DNA of 10,792 bases from Acidimicrobiales bacterium (lineage in GTDB: Bacteria; Actinomycetota; Acidimicrobiia; Acidimicrobiales; JAKAVM01). Each line of letters begins with the position of its first letter. The first letter of the stretch is position 1. Shown here piece by piece: positions 1 through 7,665 of this stretch. A program made the translations under genes and the position numbers. The DNA is taken from the NCBI GenBank assembly GCA_027451785.1, contig DAIDIS010000183.1, positions 1 through 10,792 on the forward strand, in the 5' to 3' direction. The notes beneath the pieces are model-generated. The model worked only from the letters and a program-made list of their open reading frames with translations, searched no databases and was not told the origin of the DNA.

Positions 1-847
1 GCCCACCCCCTAGACACAACTCCCGCATCCCAAGCGGGGAGAGCGATGCAAAGAGTTTCGCCATCAACTCAGACGATTTTACGAACGATTCAACTGCAAA
101 TACTTGGCTGCCTATGTGGGCATGCAGCCCAACCAAGTCGAGTCCTGCGATCTCTCTCACTCGGTCCACTGCCTTCATGGCGGCCCCGGAAGGCAGGCCG
201 AAGCCGAACTTGGAGTCCTCCTGCCCGGTCTGGACATACTCGTGAGTGTGAGCTTCCACCCCGGGGGTCACGCGGACAAGGACGGGCTGCGGGTCGGTGC
301 TCGTTGGCCACCGGGTAGAACCGGTCGCCTCCACAAAACGCTGCGCCGCTTCGGGGATAAGGCTTCGGGCAAGCTTCTCGTCCCCGATTAGACACTCCAG
401 CCTGTCAATCTCGTCGAACGAGTCGACCACGATCCGGCCGACTCTCCCGGCCAGCGCAACGGCAAGCTCTGTATCCGACTTGTTGTTTCCGTGCAGGACA
501 AGGCGCGCGAAGGGAACTCCTGCGGCCAAGGCGACGTACATCTCCCCCCAGGTCGACACGTCGAGCATCATTCCCTCTTCGTGAGCAAGCCTCGCCATTG
601 CCTTGCAGATGAAGGCCTTTGTCGCATAGGCGACCCCGTCGCCCCATGCGCCGAGCGCCTCTTTGCACCTCGCCCTCAAGTGTTGCTCGTCATAAACAAA
701 AAGAGGCGTTCCATAACGCGCAGCCAACCCGGCCAGGTCAACCCCGCCAATTGAAAGCTCTCCGCTTGGCGACACTTGAGCCGTGTCGGGGAGCAACGAA
801 ATGTCGAGCGGGCTCCCCGGATCGATCAAGGACTGCAACTCACTCAC
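1..847 (-). CDS. lysA: Diaminopimelate decarboxylase LysA, 3' end missing (cut by window edge)
   Basis: The enzyme is PLP-dependent and decarboxylates meso-diaminopimelate to L-lysine, the last step of lysine synthesis, in the cytoplasm. The first 282 residues are visible of a family usually about 420-450 long. Fold-type III alanine-racemase-like motifs are clear: YATKAF with the PLP-binding lysine at residue 77, HGNNKS at 119-124, VEAHTHEY at 197-204, EDSKFG at 210-215, GLHAHIGSQ at 240-248, and the phosphate-binding LGGG just at the window edge. The start is a GTG at 847 that overlaps the argS stop in GTGA, so the two genes are translationally coupled. Residues of about 153-188 form a stretch roughly 26 residues longer than I recall for the mycobacterial homologue. 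In actinobacteria hom and thrC usually follow lysA, so they may lie off the left edge (inference). Confidence 0.95.
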   Translation of the reverse strand, partial: MSELQSLIDPGSPLDISLLPDTAQVSPSGELSIGGVDLAGLAARYGTPLFVYDEQHLRARCKEALGAWGDGVAYATKAFICKAMARLAHEEGMMLDVSTWGEMYVALAAGVPFARLVLHGNNKSDTELAVALAGRVGRIVVDSFDEIDRLECLIGDEKLARSLIPEAAQRFVEATGSTRWPTSTDPQPVLVRVTPGVEAHTHEYVQTGQEDSKFGFGLPSGAAMKAVDRVREIAGLDLVGLHAHIGSQVFAVESFVKSSELMAKLFASLSPLGMRELCLGGG

Positions 848-2562
848 ATCGCCTCCGGCGCGTCGACGCCGAGCAGGTAAAGCCCGATGGCGAGGCCAAC
901 CCTTGCCCCTTCGGTAATCGTGAGGCGAGCCTGCGTGAGCTCTTCCGAGATTCCGTCGCCCATGACATAGCAATCGTGGTAAAAACCGTGGAACCTGTCG
1001 GCAAGCTTGCGGACCCAATTGGTGATCTTGAACGGCTCCCTGCGCTCACAGGCTTCACGGAGAACCTCTTCTAGCTCGCTTATGCACCTGATCAGCTCCA
1101 GCTCGCGCTCGTGGGTAAGAAGCGAGAGGTCTACATTCGCCAGCGCAATCCGCTCCACGCCGCGCTCGGCGGCAACCCTGACGATCGAGGCGATCCTCGC
1201 GTGTGCGTACTGAACGTAATAGACGGGGTTGTCCATCGACTTCTTCCGGACCAACTCAAGGTCCAGCACGGTCGACTCGTTTATTGACTTCGACAAGCTC
1301 AATAGGCGGAATGCATCGGTACCGATGTCGTCGAGAAGGCTGTCGAGGCTGATGAAGTTTCCGGCCCTTTTGGACATGCGACCCTCTGCCAACGAGACCA
1401 TCTGTCCGAGCTGAAACTCAAGGCGCGAAGGATCGACCCCAAGAGCCTTCATTGCAACCGTCAAGCTCGCAACCTGGCCGTGATGGTCCGCCCCCCAGAC
1501 ATCTATGACCCTGTCGAACTCCCGGACCACCAACTTGTTGCGATGGTAGGCAATGTCTCCCGCCAGATAAGTGGCATCCCCACTGGATTTCACAAGTACT
1601 CGGTCACGGGTGTCTCCAAGCTCGCTGGTGGAAAGCCAAGTGGCACCGTCTTGTTCGTAGACAAGGCCCTTTGACCTCAACTCGGCGATGGTTTCCGCAA
1701 CAGCTCCACCCTCTTCGACCGAAGCCTGGGAAAACCATTCGTCGAAATGAATGCCCAGCCTCTCCAACGAGAACCTTATGTTCCCAAGGATGCGCTCTGC
1801 CGCCCAGCGACCTGCCACTACGATCTCGGCCTCGCGCACGGGATCACCGGGTCGCCAATCCTCCAAAGCTCCACTGGTGAGCGCAGACGCCCCGGGGTAG
1901 GACCTGGCCAAGTCGGCCACGTAATCGCCCTGGTAACCCTCCTCAGGGACCTCTTGCCCCGCAACCCTGGCCAAAAGCGACTCGCCGAGCTTCCTGATCT
2001 GCCCCCCTGTGTCGTTTACGTAGTACTCCCGCCAAATACTCCAACCGCAACGCTCCATAAGCCGGGCCAGGGTGTCACCGTAACTACACAACCAGCCATT
2101 ACCTACGTGCAGCGGCCCGGTTGGGTTGGCCGATACGAACTCGATCTGCGCTTTTTCACCTTTACCGATGTCGAACTTTGCGAAGTTGTCCGTGCCTTGG
2201 GATACGGCGGTTGCCAGAACATCGTGTAACCAGCCATCATCAAGGCGGAAGTTCAAGAAGCCAGGACCGGCCACCTCGACACCACGAACATGGCGCGGCG
2301 GGTTGGCCATAATCAGTTCAGCCATTGACTCCGCCAGTGCTCTGGGCTGTTTACCGGCGGCTTTGGCGCTCGAAAGCGCCACGTTGGAGTACCAGTCTCC
2401 GTGCTCAAGGCGTGCAGTTCGGTCCAAGTGGACCTCGGCCGGGACCTCGGTGACACCTGCCTCTCCGAGTGCCGCTGTGATCGCGCTCTTCAACGCGACT
2501 GAAATGCTCTCCCCTACCACTGCCATCAAAAGAAAATACCAAGAACCAAAGAGAACTCCCAT
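844..2562 (-). CDS. argS: Arginyl-tRNA synthetase
   Basis: This class I aminoacyl-tRNA synthetase charges tRNA-Arg with arginine using ATP in the cytoplasm; 572 residues is the usual size. The order is an N-terminal tRNA D-loop-recognising domain (about 15-105), the catalytic core with SANPTGPLHVGNGW at 144-157 (HIGH-type motif HVGN), the GADHHGQV segment near 357-364, GRMSKRAGN at 394-402 in the KMSKS position, and an anticodon-binding DALR domain from about 450 with DNPVYYVQYAHARI. The ATG at 2562 has GAGAGG nine bases upstream. A second in-frame ATG at 2526 would remove 12 hydrophobic residues that the family does not need, but it has only a weak ribosome site. The gene overlaps lysA by 4 bases and is divergent from the importer operon. 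The fourth HIGH position is Asn, a variant I recall from other bacterial ArgRS. Confidence 0.97.
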   Translation of the reverse strand: MGVLFGSWYFLLMAVVGESISVALKSAITAALGEAGVTEVPAEVHLDRTARLEHGDWYSNVALSSAKAAGKQPRALAESMAELIMANPPRHVRGVEVAGPGFLNFRLDDGWLHDVLATAVSQGTDNFAKFDIGKGEKAQIEFVSANPTGPLHVGNGWLCSYGDTLARLMERCGWSIWREYYVNDTGGQIRKLGESLLARVAGQEVPEEGYQGDYVADLARSYPGASALTSGALEDWRPGDPVREAEIVVAGRWAAERILGNIRFSLERLGIHFDEWFSQASVEEGGAVAETIAELRSKGLVYEQDGATWLSTSELGDTRDRVLVKSSGDATYLAGDIAYHRNKLVVREFDRVIDVWGADHHGQVASLTVAMKALGVDPSRLEFQLGQMVSLAEGRMSKRAGNFISLDSLLDDIGTDAFRLLSLSKSINESTVLDLELVRKKSMDNPVYYVQYAHARIASIVRVAAERGVERIALANVDLSLLTHERELELIRCISELEEVLREACERREPFKITNWVRKLADRFHGFYHDCYVMGDGISEELTQARLTITEGARVGLAIGLYLLGVDAPEAM

Positions 2563-2601
2563 TCCGCGATACCTCTCGTATGCGAGATAAGGTCAATATC
2601 T
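2563..2601. promoter_or_regulatory. Short divergent control region between argS and the importer operon
   Basis: Only 39 bases separate the two divergent start codons, so at least one promoter must reach into the neighbouring coding sequence. On the minus strand a TTGACC hexamer (2591-2596) resembles a -35 box for argS, but the -10 at usual spacing (TATCGC or near it) is poor and would put the transcript start at or just inside the annotated ATG. On the plus strand AAGG lies nine bases before the ATG at 2602 and is a fair ribosome binding site; no convincing -35/-10 pair for the operon was found. No T-box or other leader RNA fits in this space. Confidence 0.3.
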
Positions 2602-3948
2602 ATGAGGCGACCCCGTTTTAGAAGTGGTCAAGGGGATGGAAGCGGCTCTCTGCGGCGCATCGTACCCCTCGCATCGGCCCTGGCATCTCTTTCGTTGGTT
2701 CTGACCTCCTGCTCTAATGCGACGACGGGAGGAGGCGGGGACGGGTCAGGCGCGCCCGGCGTGACAGCAAACAAAATTGTCGTAGGGGGAATAGCTTCCC
2801 TCTCCGGCCCATTGCCCGCCGATTTCGCTCCCATCTTCCAGGGTGTCTCCGCCTATCTTCAGATGGTCAACCAGGCAGGGGGGGTTGACGGCAGGAAAAT
2901 CGACCTGGCCTACCAGCTCGACGACGCGTCAAGTCCCTCCCAAGACGTCGACCAAGCCCGTACGTTGGTCGATCAATATCACGTGTTCGCCGTCGTCGGT
3001 GTCGCTACGCCGAGCTTCTCGGGAGCGTCCTTCCTGGCCCAGCACTCCGTACCTACCTTCGGCTATGCGATCCAGCCCCAGTGGACGGCCGGGAAGTCGC
3101 TTTTCGGTTCAACGGGTTCGTATGTCAACTTCTCCGCCCCGCAACCGGAGGTTTCCTTCGTAGCCTCCCAGACTCACGCCAAGTCTGCTGCAGTCATTGC
3201 CTACAACATCGATCAGTCCTCATTGGCTTGCCAAGGAATCGCCAAATCTCTGAAGCAGTTTGGCTTCAACGTAACCTTCCAGGATCTCTCGGTTCCGATC
3301 CCGGCGGCCGACCTCCACGCGGATGTCAGCCAGATGGAGTCCAATCACGTGGACTTCGTAGCATCCTGTATGGACGAGTCGGGAAACATCCTTCTTTCCA
3401 AGACATTGCTCCAAAGCGGCATGACAGGCGTTACCCAGTACTGGCTAAACGGGTATGACTATTCGTTGATAAAGCAATATCCGACCCTCGTCAACGGAAC
3501 GTACTTCGACCTGCAATATGCCCCATTTGAAGCCGCAAGCCTCTACCCTGGCAAATACCCCGGCCTTGAGTTGTACCTGAAGGAGCTTGCCCGGTATTTC
3601 CCGGGCCAAGAGCCCAGCGAAGTCTCGTTGCAGGGCTGGATAAACGCGGCACAGTTTGTATCCGGCCTAAAGGCCGTCGGTAGGAACCTCACCCAAGCGA
3701 AGCTCATTGCCGCCATCGACAAGATGACCAGCTTCACGGCCGACGGCATCATTCCTCCTGTCGACTGGACGCAAGGGCACTCGCTCTCCAAGACTCCTGG
3801 CTGCGTAGCCCTCGTTCAGGCCCAGGGAGGCAAGTTCGTGCCGGTCTTCGGCTCCGGTGGGTCCGTGTTCACCTGCTTTAGCTACCCAAGCCCCGACGTG
3901 ACGGTCCCAACGACTATCGCATTGCAGCCTGGAGTGCCGGGAGGGTGA
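2602..3948 (+). CDS. Lipoprotein substrate-binding protein of a HAAT/Liv-type ABC importer
   Basis: This is the extracytoplasmic ligand receptor of the importer encoded downstream. The N terminus is basic, followed by a hydrophobic stretch (about 20-36) and the lipobox LTSC with the lipidated cysteine at residue 37, then a Ser/Gly-rich linker. The mature part begins KIVVGGIASLSGPL, the typical first strand of the type I periplasmic-binding fold (Peripla_BP_6), and contains AYLQMVNQAGGVDGRKI and DARTLVDQ-like segments seen in LivJ/LivK relatives. Length 448 fits lipidated actinobacterial members. The segment at about 130-155 (GVATPSFSGASF, then PTFGYAIQPQW) does not show the usual Ser/Ala/Thr set that holds leucine in LivK, so the ligand may be an amino acid, amide, urea-like or other small molecule. 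ATG 2602 has AAGG nine bases upstream. The stop overlaps the permease start by 4 bases. Confidence 0.9.
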   Translation: MRRPRFRSGQGDGSGSLRRIVPLASALASLSLVLTSCSNATTGGGGDGSGAPGVTANKIVVGGIASLSGPLPADFAPIFQGVSAYLQMVNQAGGVDGRKIDLAYQLDDASSPSQDVDQARTLVDQYHVFAVVGVATPSFSGASFLAQHSVPTFGYAIQPQWTAGKSLFGSTGSYVNFSAPQPEVSFVASQTHAKSAAVIAYNIDQSSLACQGIAKSLKQFGFNVTFQDLSVPIPAADLHADVSQMESNHVDFVASCMDESGNILLSKTLLQSGMTGVTQYWLNGYDYSLIKQYPTLVNGTYFDLQYAPFEAASLYPGKYPGLELYLKELARYFPGQEPSEVSLQGWINAAQFVSGLKAVGRNLTQAKLIAAIDKMTSFTADGIIPPVDWTQGHSLSKTPGCVALVQAQGGKFVPVFGSGGSVFTCFSYPSPDVTVPTTIALQPGVPGG

Positions 3949-6002
3949 GCCACCTCGGCGAGCTAGCCCTGGCGGGCCTGGCATACGGCTGCGTCTTCGC
4001 CATCATGGCCATGGGGTTGGTGCTCACCTATTCGACTTCAGGCATCCTTCATCTTGGCTTTGGGGCACAGGCCTACTCCTCGGCATTTGTCTTCTACGTT
4101 CTGGTCAAGCACGGCTACTCAAAGCCCGAGTCCTTCATCGCGGCCGTACTGCTCATGGCACCGCTCATTGGGATAATCCTGGAGGTGGCCCTGTTCCGCC
4201 ACCTGTCAGGGGCTCCCCTTGCGGCCAAGCTCACCGCCAGCATCGGCGTTGTCCTCGCTGTTCCCGAGCTGACAAAGGTCCTGGACGGCAACTCCAACAT
4301 GCTCGGGCCGCCAACGCTCTTTTTGAAACCCGACCGCATCTACGTCAGGATCTCGGGCTTTCCCGTCGATGGGACTGACCTGTCAACGATCATCGCCGCG
4401 CTGTTGGCCCTCGTCGTAGTAGTAGGAATCCTTAGGTACACGCTGCTTGGCCTAAGAATGCGATCGGTAGTGGAGAGCCCGACCCTGGCCGAGCTGGTTG
4501 GAGTCCACTCATCTCGCGTATCCGCAACATCGTGGGCCTTGTCGTCATTGCTTGCCGGCTTGGCCGGAGTCGTTCTCGCTCCCCATTTCGCGTCGCTGAG
4601 CGCTTTGAACTTCACAACGCTTCTGGTTGCCGCAGTTGCTGCAGCCGTAGCCGCAGACCTTCGATTTTTGGGCCTTGCGGCCGTCTTCGGTATATCTATC
4701 GGGATCGCAGAGGAAATCTTCGGAGGTTACCTGCCCGCCGGTACCGTGTTGGCCGCTGGGATCCGCGCGGGCTTCCCATTCTTGGCCCTGGCTCTCGCCC
4801 TGGTCGCGGTGCCGAATATGCGACGGTCGGAGGGGTCCAGAGAAGTCTCCGTATCGACACGTACGTTGCGCAAAGCCACCGGTCATCATCCCACCAAGGT
4901 TGGTGACGCACTCAGGGCCTTCGGCGCGCTTGTGAGGACACCTCGGGGCACGGTGGCCCGGGCAGGACTTATCGCATTGTTCATCGCTGCCTGCGCCGCT
5001 TGGGCTCCCACAATTTGGCTGACCAACTTCACGCAATCGCTCGCATTCGCCCTCATTTTCCTTTCAATAACCCTTCTTTCCGGTATCGCCGGACAGGCTT
5101 CCCTCTGCCAAGCGACATTCGCCGGAGTCGGTGCCTTCGCCGCGGGCCATCTGGCGGCCGCCTCCTTCCATCTTCCGATACTCGTCGGCGCACTGGTCGG
5201 CGCTGTAATCGCCGGCGTATTGGGCGCATTGGTCTCGGCTCTCGCCCTTCGCCTTGGCGAGCTTGGCGTTGCGCTATTCACCCTTGCATTCGCCCTTCTG
5301 GCGGACTCGATAATCTTCCAGTTCTCCTGGGCGGGAAACGGATCCACCGGAATCAACCTGCCCCGCCCCCAACTGGGAAGCATCAACTTCAACTCCCCCA
5401 AGCCGTTCTTCGTGCTGATGGCACTGTGCGTAGCAATCTCGGGAACCATCGTCCGTCTTTTGTACAAAGGCACCACAGGGAAGTACCTACGAGCCATCAA
5501 GTCCTCCCCCATCGCCGCATCGAGCCTGGGTATCAATGTCAACTTGGTTCGAGTAACAGTATTTTCGATTTCGGCCGCCTTGGCGGGATTCGGAGGGGCT
5601 CTCTACGGGTCCTTCCAGGGCTTCGTCTCACCCAATGACTTCAACTACTTCTTCTCTCTGCTTTTTGTCTTGGTGGTGGTTGCGATCGGTTCCAGGACCG
5701 TGTTCGGCGCGGTTACCGCCGGGCTGGCATACGTGGGACTCGAACAGGTTTTCTCGAACCTACCTCAGTTTCTCTCTCGGTTCTCCGGCACCGAGGCTCT
5801 CTTGTTCGCCATTGGCGCCGTCGTCTTCGTCCGACACCCGGAAGGCGTGGTGGATTACTTGAGAGGCCGCATCCTTGGCCCACCACAAGGTGAACCCGAC
5901 AACCGCCGTTCACCCGAACTTCCCTCGGATGGAATCCCTACGAGTGAGGGCGCCCCCAATGTCGTCAGTCCGGATCACGGCTTGGCCGAACAGAGACCGT
6001 GA
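3945..6002 (+). CDS. livHM: Fused LivH-LivM permease of the ABC importer
   Basis: One 685-residue protein carries both membrane subunits that are usually separate. Residues 1-290 are LivH-like: multiple hydrophobic helices, GLVLTYSTSGILHLGFGAQA at 24-43, and a cytoplasmic coupling-loop segment ending GVHSSRVSATSWALSSLLAG. Residues 291-338 are a basic, hydrophilic linker. From about 339 a LivM-like half follows, with the hallmark GIAGQASLCQATFAGVGAF near 380 and its own coupling loop SLGINVNLVRVTVFSISAAL. The last 40 residues (about 645-685) are polar, Pro/Glu-rich and probably cytoplasmic. The GTG at 3945 overlaps the preceding stop (GTGA). The purine-rich GGGAGG abuts the start, too close for a normal ribosome site, so coupling to upstream translation is likely. 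No stop or frameshift interrupts the join, so the fusion is real in this sequence. Confidence 0.93.
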   Translation: MSHLGELALAGLAYGCVFAIMAMGLVLTYSTSGILHLGFGAQAYSSAFVFYVLVKHGYSKPESFIAAVLLMAPLIGIILEVALFRHLSGAPLAAKLTASIGVVLAVPELTKVLDGNSNMLGPPTLFLKPDRIYVRISGFPVDGTDLSTIIAALLALVVVVGILRYTLLGLRMRSVVESPTLAELVGVHSSRVSATSWALSSLLAGLAGVVLAPHFASLSALNFTTLLVAAVAAAVAADLRFLGLAAVFGISIGIAEEIFGGYLPAGTVLAAGIRAGFPFLALALALVAVPNMRRSEGSREVSVSTRTLRKATGHHPTKVGDALRAFGALVRTPRGTVARAGLIALFIAACAAWAPTIWLTNFTQSLAFALIFLSITLLSGIAGQASLCQATFAGVGAFAAGHLAAASFHLPILVGALVGAVIAGVLGALVSALALRLGELGVALFTLAFALLADSIIFQFSWAGNGSTGINLPRPQLGSINFNSPKPFFVLMALCVAISGTIVRLLYKGTTGKYLRAIKSSPIAASSLGINVNLVRVTVFSISAALAGFGGALYGSFQGFVSPNDFNYFFSLLFVLVVVAIGSRTVFGAVTAGLAYVGLEQVFSNLPQFLSRFSGTEALLFAIGAVVFVRHPEGVVDYLRGRILGPPQGEPDNRRSPELPSDGIPTSEGAPNVVSPDHGLAEQRP

Positions 6003-6961
6003 GCGAAACCGGCGCATTGGACACTTCCGGCTCAGTGAGTACGCCCGACACCTATGACGGTAAAGCTCTCTTGGTGCTTGATTCCGTCTCAAAGGCATAC
6101 GGCGGCCTGAAGGTTCTGTCCTCTGTTTCCTTCACGGTGAGACTCGGTGAGAGAGTTGGACTTATCGGTCCGAACGGCGCTGGCAAGACGACTCTGTTCA
6201 ATTGCATCTCGGGCAACGAGCATCCCGACACCGGACGAATAGTGTTCGCCGACCATTCCATTTTGACCAAGTCAGTAGCACAAAGAGCCCTTTTGGGAAT
6301 CGGACGAACCTTCCAGCACATCCAGCTTTTCTCCGACCTCGATGTCGAAGGCAATCTTCTCGTTTCCATTCGATCGAGGAAGCAGGCTTGGTCGATTGGC
6401 CGGGATCTCCTCAACAGAGCGAAGCTCACGGCAAGTGAAGACGAGATGATCGCACAGACCCTGAGCATCCTGAAGATAGACGACCTACGTCATTCCTTCC
6501 CAGCCTCACTGACGCTTGGTCAGGGGCGCTTGGTCGAGGTTGCCAGAGCACTCGTATCCGGACCATCGCTCCTGCTCCTGGACGAGCCCGCTTCGGGATT
6601 GGACATCTCTGAGTCGGAGGACTTGGCCAAAGCTCTTACCGATGCCAACGAAGCGGCCGGGGTCACTTTGTTGATCGTCGAGCACGACCTCATAACCGTT
6701 GGGAAGATCGCAGAGCGGATAATACTCTTGGAGGAAGGGTGCCTCGTCGCGGACGGCCCGACCGAAGAGGTTCTGACGATCGCCCGCGCGTCTGCCAGCT
6801 ATTCTGGAAAATCAGTCCCCAACCCCGCCAGCGCTAACAGCGCTAACGGCCGCGAGGGAAACAGCGGCAATGTACGGCGCAACCCCGCCGACGCCAACGA
6901 CGCCAACGGCACCAGCGCTAACGGCGGCGATAGCGGTGGCGGAGGCGGAGGCGACAGATGA
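5999..6961 (+). CDS. livG: LivG-type ATPase of the ABC importer, with repeat-rich C-terminal tail
   Basis: This is one of two ATP-binding subunits that drive the importer at the inner face of the membrane. Walker A is GPNGAGKTT at 57-65, the Q-loop glutamine is in RTFQHIQLF (Q106), the signature is LTLGQGRLVEVARAL from 171, Walker B is LLLLDEP with Glu196, and the switch histidine is H229 in IVEHDL. The long insert between the Q-loop and signature (RSRKQAWSIGRDLLNR) is typical of LivG and separates it from LivF. The GTG start overlaps the permease stop in GTGA and lacks a good ribosome site. After residue 265 the usual short LivG end is replaced by about 55 residues rich in Asn, Ala, Ser and Gly, built from a 20-residue unit present twice and ending in a Gly run. 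Some 20 N-terminal residues also precede the fold. Confidence 0.95.
   Translation: MSETGALDTSGSVSTPDTYDGKALLVLDSVSKAYGGLKVLSSVSFTVRLGERVGLIGPNGAGKTTLFNCISGNEHPDTGRIVFADHSILTKSVAQRALLGIGRTFQHIQLFSDLDVEGNLLVSIRSRKQAWSIGRDLLNRAKLTASEDEMIAQTLSILKIDDLRHSFPASLTLGQGRLVEVARALVSGPSLLLLDEPASGLDISESEDLAKALTDANEAAGVTLLIVEHDLITVGKIAERIILLEEGCLVADGPTEEVLTIARASASYSGKSVPNPASANSANGREGNSGNVRRNPADANDANGTSANGGDSGGGGGGDR
6821..6940 (+). repeat. Two-copy 60-base direct repeat inside the 3' end of livG
   Basis: The first 30 bases of each unit (6821-6850 and 6881-6910) match at 24 of 30 positions; the rest of each unit is much less alike. In protein they read NPASANSANG and NPADANDANG, at residues 275-284 and 295-304. 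Within each block a shorter Ala-Asn-Ser/Asp step is itself repeated. Most mismatches keep the small polar character, so the tail seems to be selected for composition or to be a young slippage product. Confidence 0.75.
6947..6951 (+). promoter_or_regulatory. Ribosome binding site for livF inside the livG glycine run
   Basis: A perfect GGAGG ends six bases before the livF ATG at 6958. It sits within the glycine codons (GGC/GGA) that end livG, and a second GGAGG lies six bases further upstream at 6941-6945. This is the strongest ribosome site in the operon, and it decides the livF start, which overlaps the livG stop in ATGA. Confidence 0.75.
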
Positions 6962-7665
6962 CGGAAACTCGTTCCGCCGACAAGACACGTCAACTCCCAC
7001 CGATCCTGGAGGCAAAGGACATCTCCGCTTCCTACGGGGCTTACAAGGCGCTGTTTGGGGTTACCATCTCGTTGCCCGGATCGCCAGGAACAGAAGGTTC
7101 CTCACTCGCACTTGTCGGACCAAATGGCGCAGGCAAGACAACGTTGCTGAGAGTGATTTCGGGCTTGCTGCGCCCGACTGCCGGATCCGTGAAGCTCAAG
7201 TCGAAGGAGATTACCTCCACGAGCGCCTGGCAAAGAGCGCGAATGCTTCTGGTCCATGTTCCAGAAGAAAAGGCCATATTCTCGTCGCTTTCCGTCTCCG
7301 AGAACATCGAGCTTAGGGTCAAGGAGATCCTGCCCCACGGCCGGGCCATCCAGGCCATCGACGAAGTCTACGATCGTTTCCCGAAACTTTCGGAGCGGCG
7401 CAAGCAGGTCGCCGGAACTCTCTCCGGAGGCGAACAGCGGCTCCTGGCATTGGCTCCCCTGTTCGTAATCAAACCCGAGGTGGTCTTGGTCGATGAGCTT
7501 TCGCTCGGACTTTCGCCCGGAGTACTCGCGGATATGTACGAAGTCTTGAAACGCCTACGGTCACAGGGAACCTCGATGATCATTGTCGACCAGTCAGAAG
7601 AGCGGGCGACGAGCTTTGCAGGCTCCGCTGTGAGCTTGGAAAAGGGCAGGATCGCCTCGGCCTAA
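6958..7665 (+). CDS. livF: LivF-type ATPase of the ABC importer
   Basis: This second ATP-binding subunit (235 residues, normal for LivF) should pair with LivG. Walker A is GPNGAGKTT at 54-62, the signature is the canonical LSGGEQ at 155-160, and Walker B is VVLVDE with the catalytic Glu at 180, followed by LSLGLSP. Two LivF hallmarks replace general ABC residues: VPEEKAIF in the Q-loop region (100-108), matching the family's VPEGR-F, and Gln212 in IIVDQSEE where most ABC ATPases have the switch histidine. A small Gly/Ser/Pro-rich insertion (PGSPGTEGSS, 40-49) lengthens the turn before Walker A. A good GGAGG site lies six bases upstream of the ATG, which overlaps the livG stop. The TAA stop lies inside the first unit of a 29-base tandem repeat. 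No convincing intrinsic terminator follows. Confidence 0.95.
   Translation: MTETRSADKTRQLPPILEAKDISASYGAYKALFGVTISLPGSPGTEGSSLALVGPNGAGKTTLLRVISGLLRPTAGSVKLKSKEITSTSAWQRARMLLVHVPEEKAIFSSLSVSENIELRVKEILPHGRAIQAIDEVYDRFPKLSERRKQVAGTLSGGEQRLLALAPLFVIKPEVVLVDELSLGLSPGVLADMYEVLKRLRSQGTSMIIVDQSEERATSFAGSAVSLEKGRIASA

Noticed and set aside
152..155. Loss of the second His in the ArgS HIGH motif as a sign of inactivity (positions are ArgS residues; DNA about 2098-2109)
   Set aside because: HxGN forms occur in functional bacterial ArgRS, and the rest of the active site (SANPTGP, GADHHGQ, MSKR) is intact.
2126..2590. 154-residue plus-strand frame opposite the argS 5' end
   Set aside because: ArgS motifs on the minus strand explain this DNA, and the opposite product has no recognisable feature.
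2563..2601. Amino acid-responsive leader (lysine riboswitch or T-box) for argS-lysA or the importer
   Set aside because: The gap is far too short for any of these RNAs, and no leader peptide or conserved box is visible.
4545..5036. 163-residue minus-strand reading frame inside the permease gene
   Set aside because: Its protein is Arg/Gly/Cys-rich with no recognisable domain, and it lies wholly opposite the clear LivH-LivM coding sequence. It is a high-GC shadow frame, as are the frames at 4886-5542 (minus) and 5000-5638 (plus).
7610..7616. Missing switch histidine in LivF as a defect (Gln212; DNA about 7591-7593)
   Set aside because: Gln at this position is normal for LivF proteins, so it is not evidence of inactivity.
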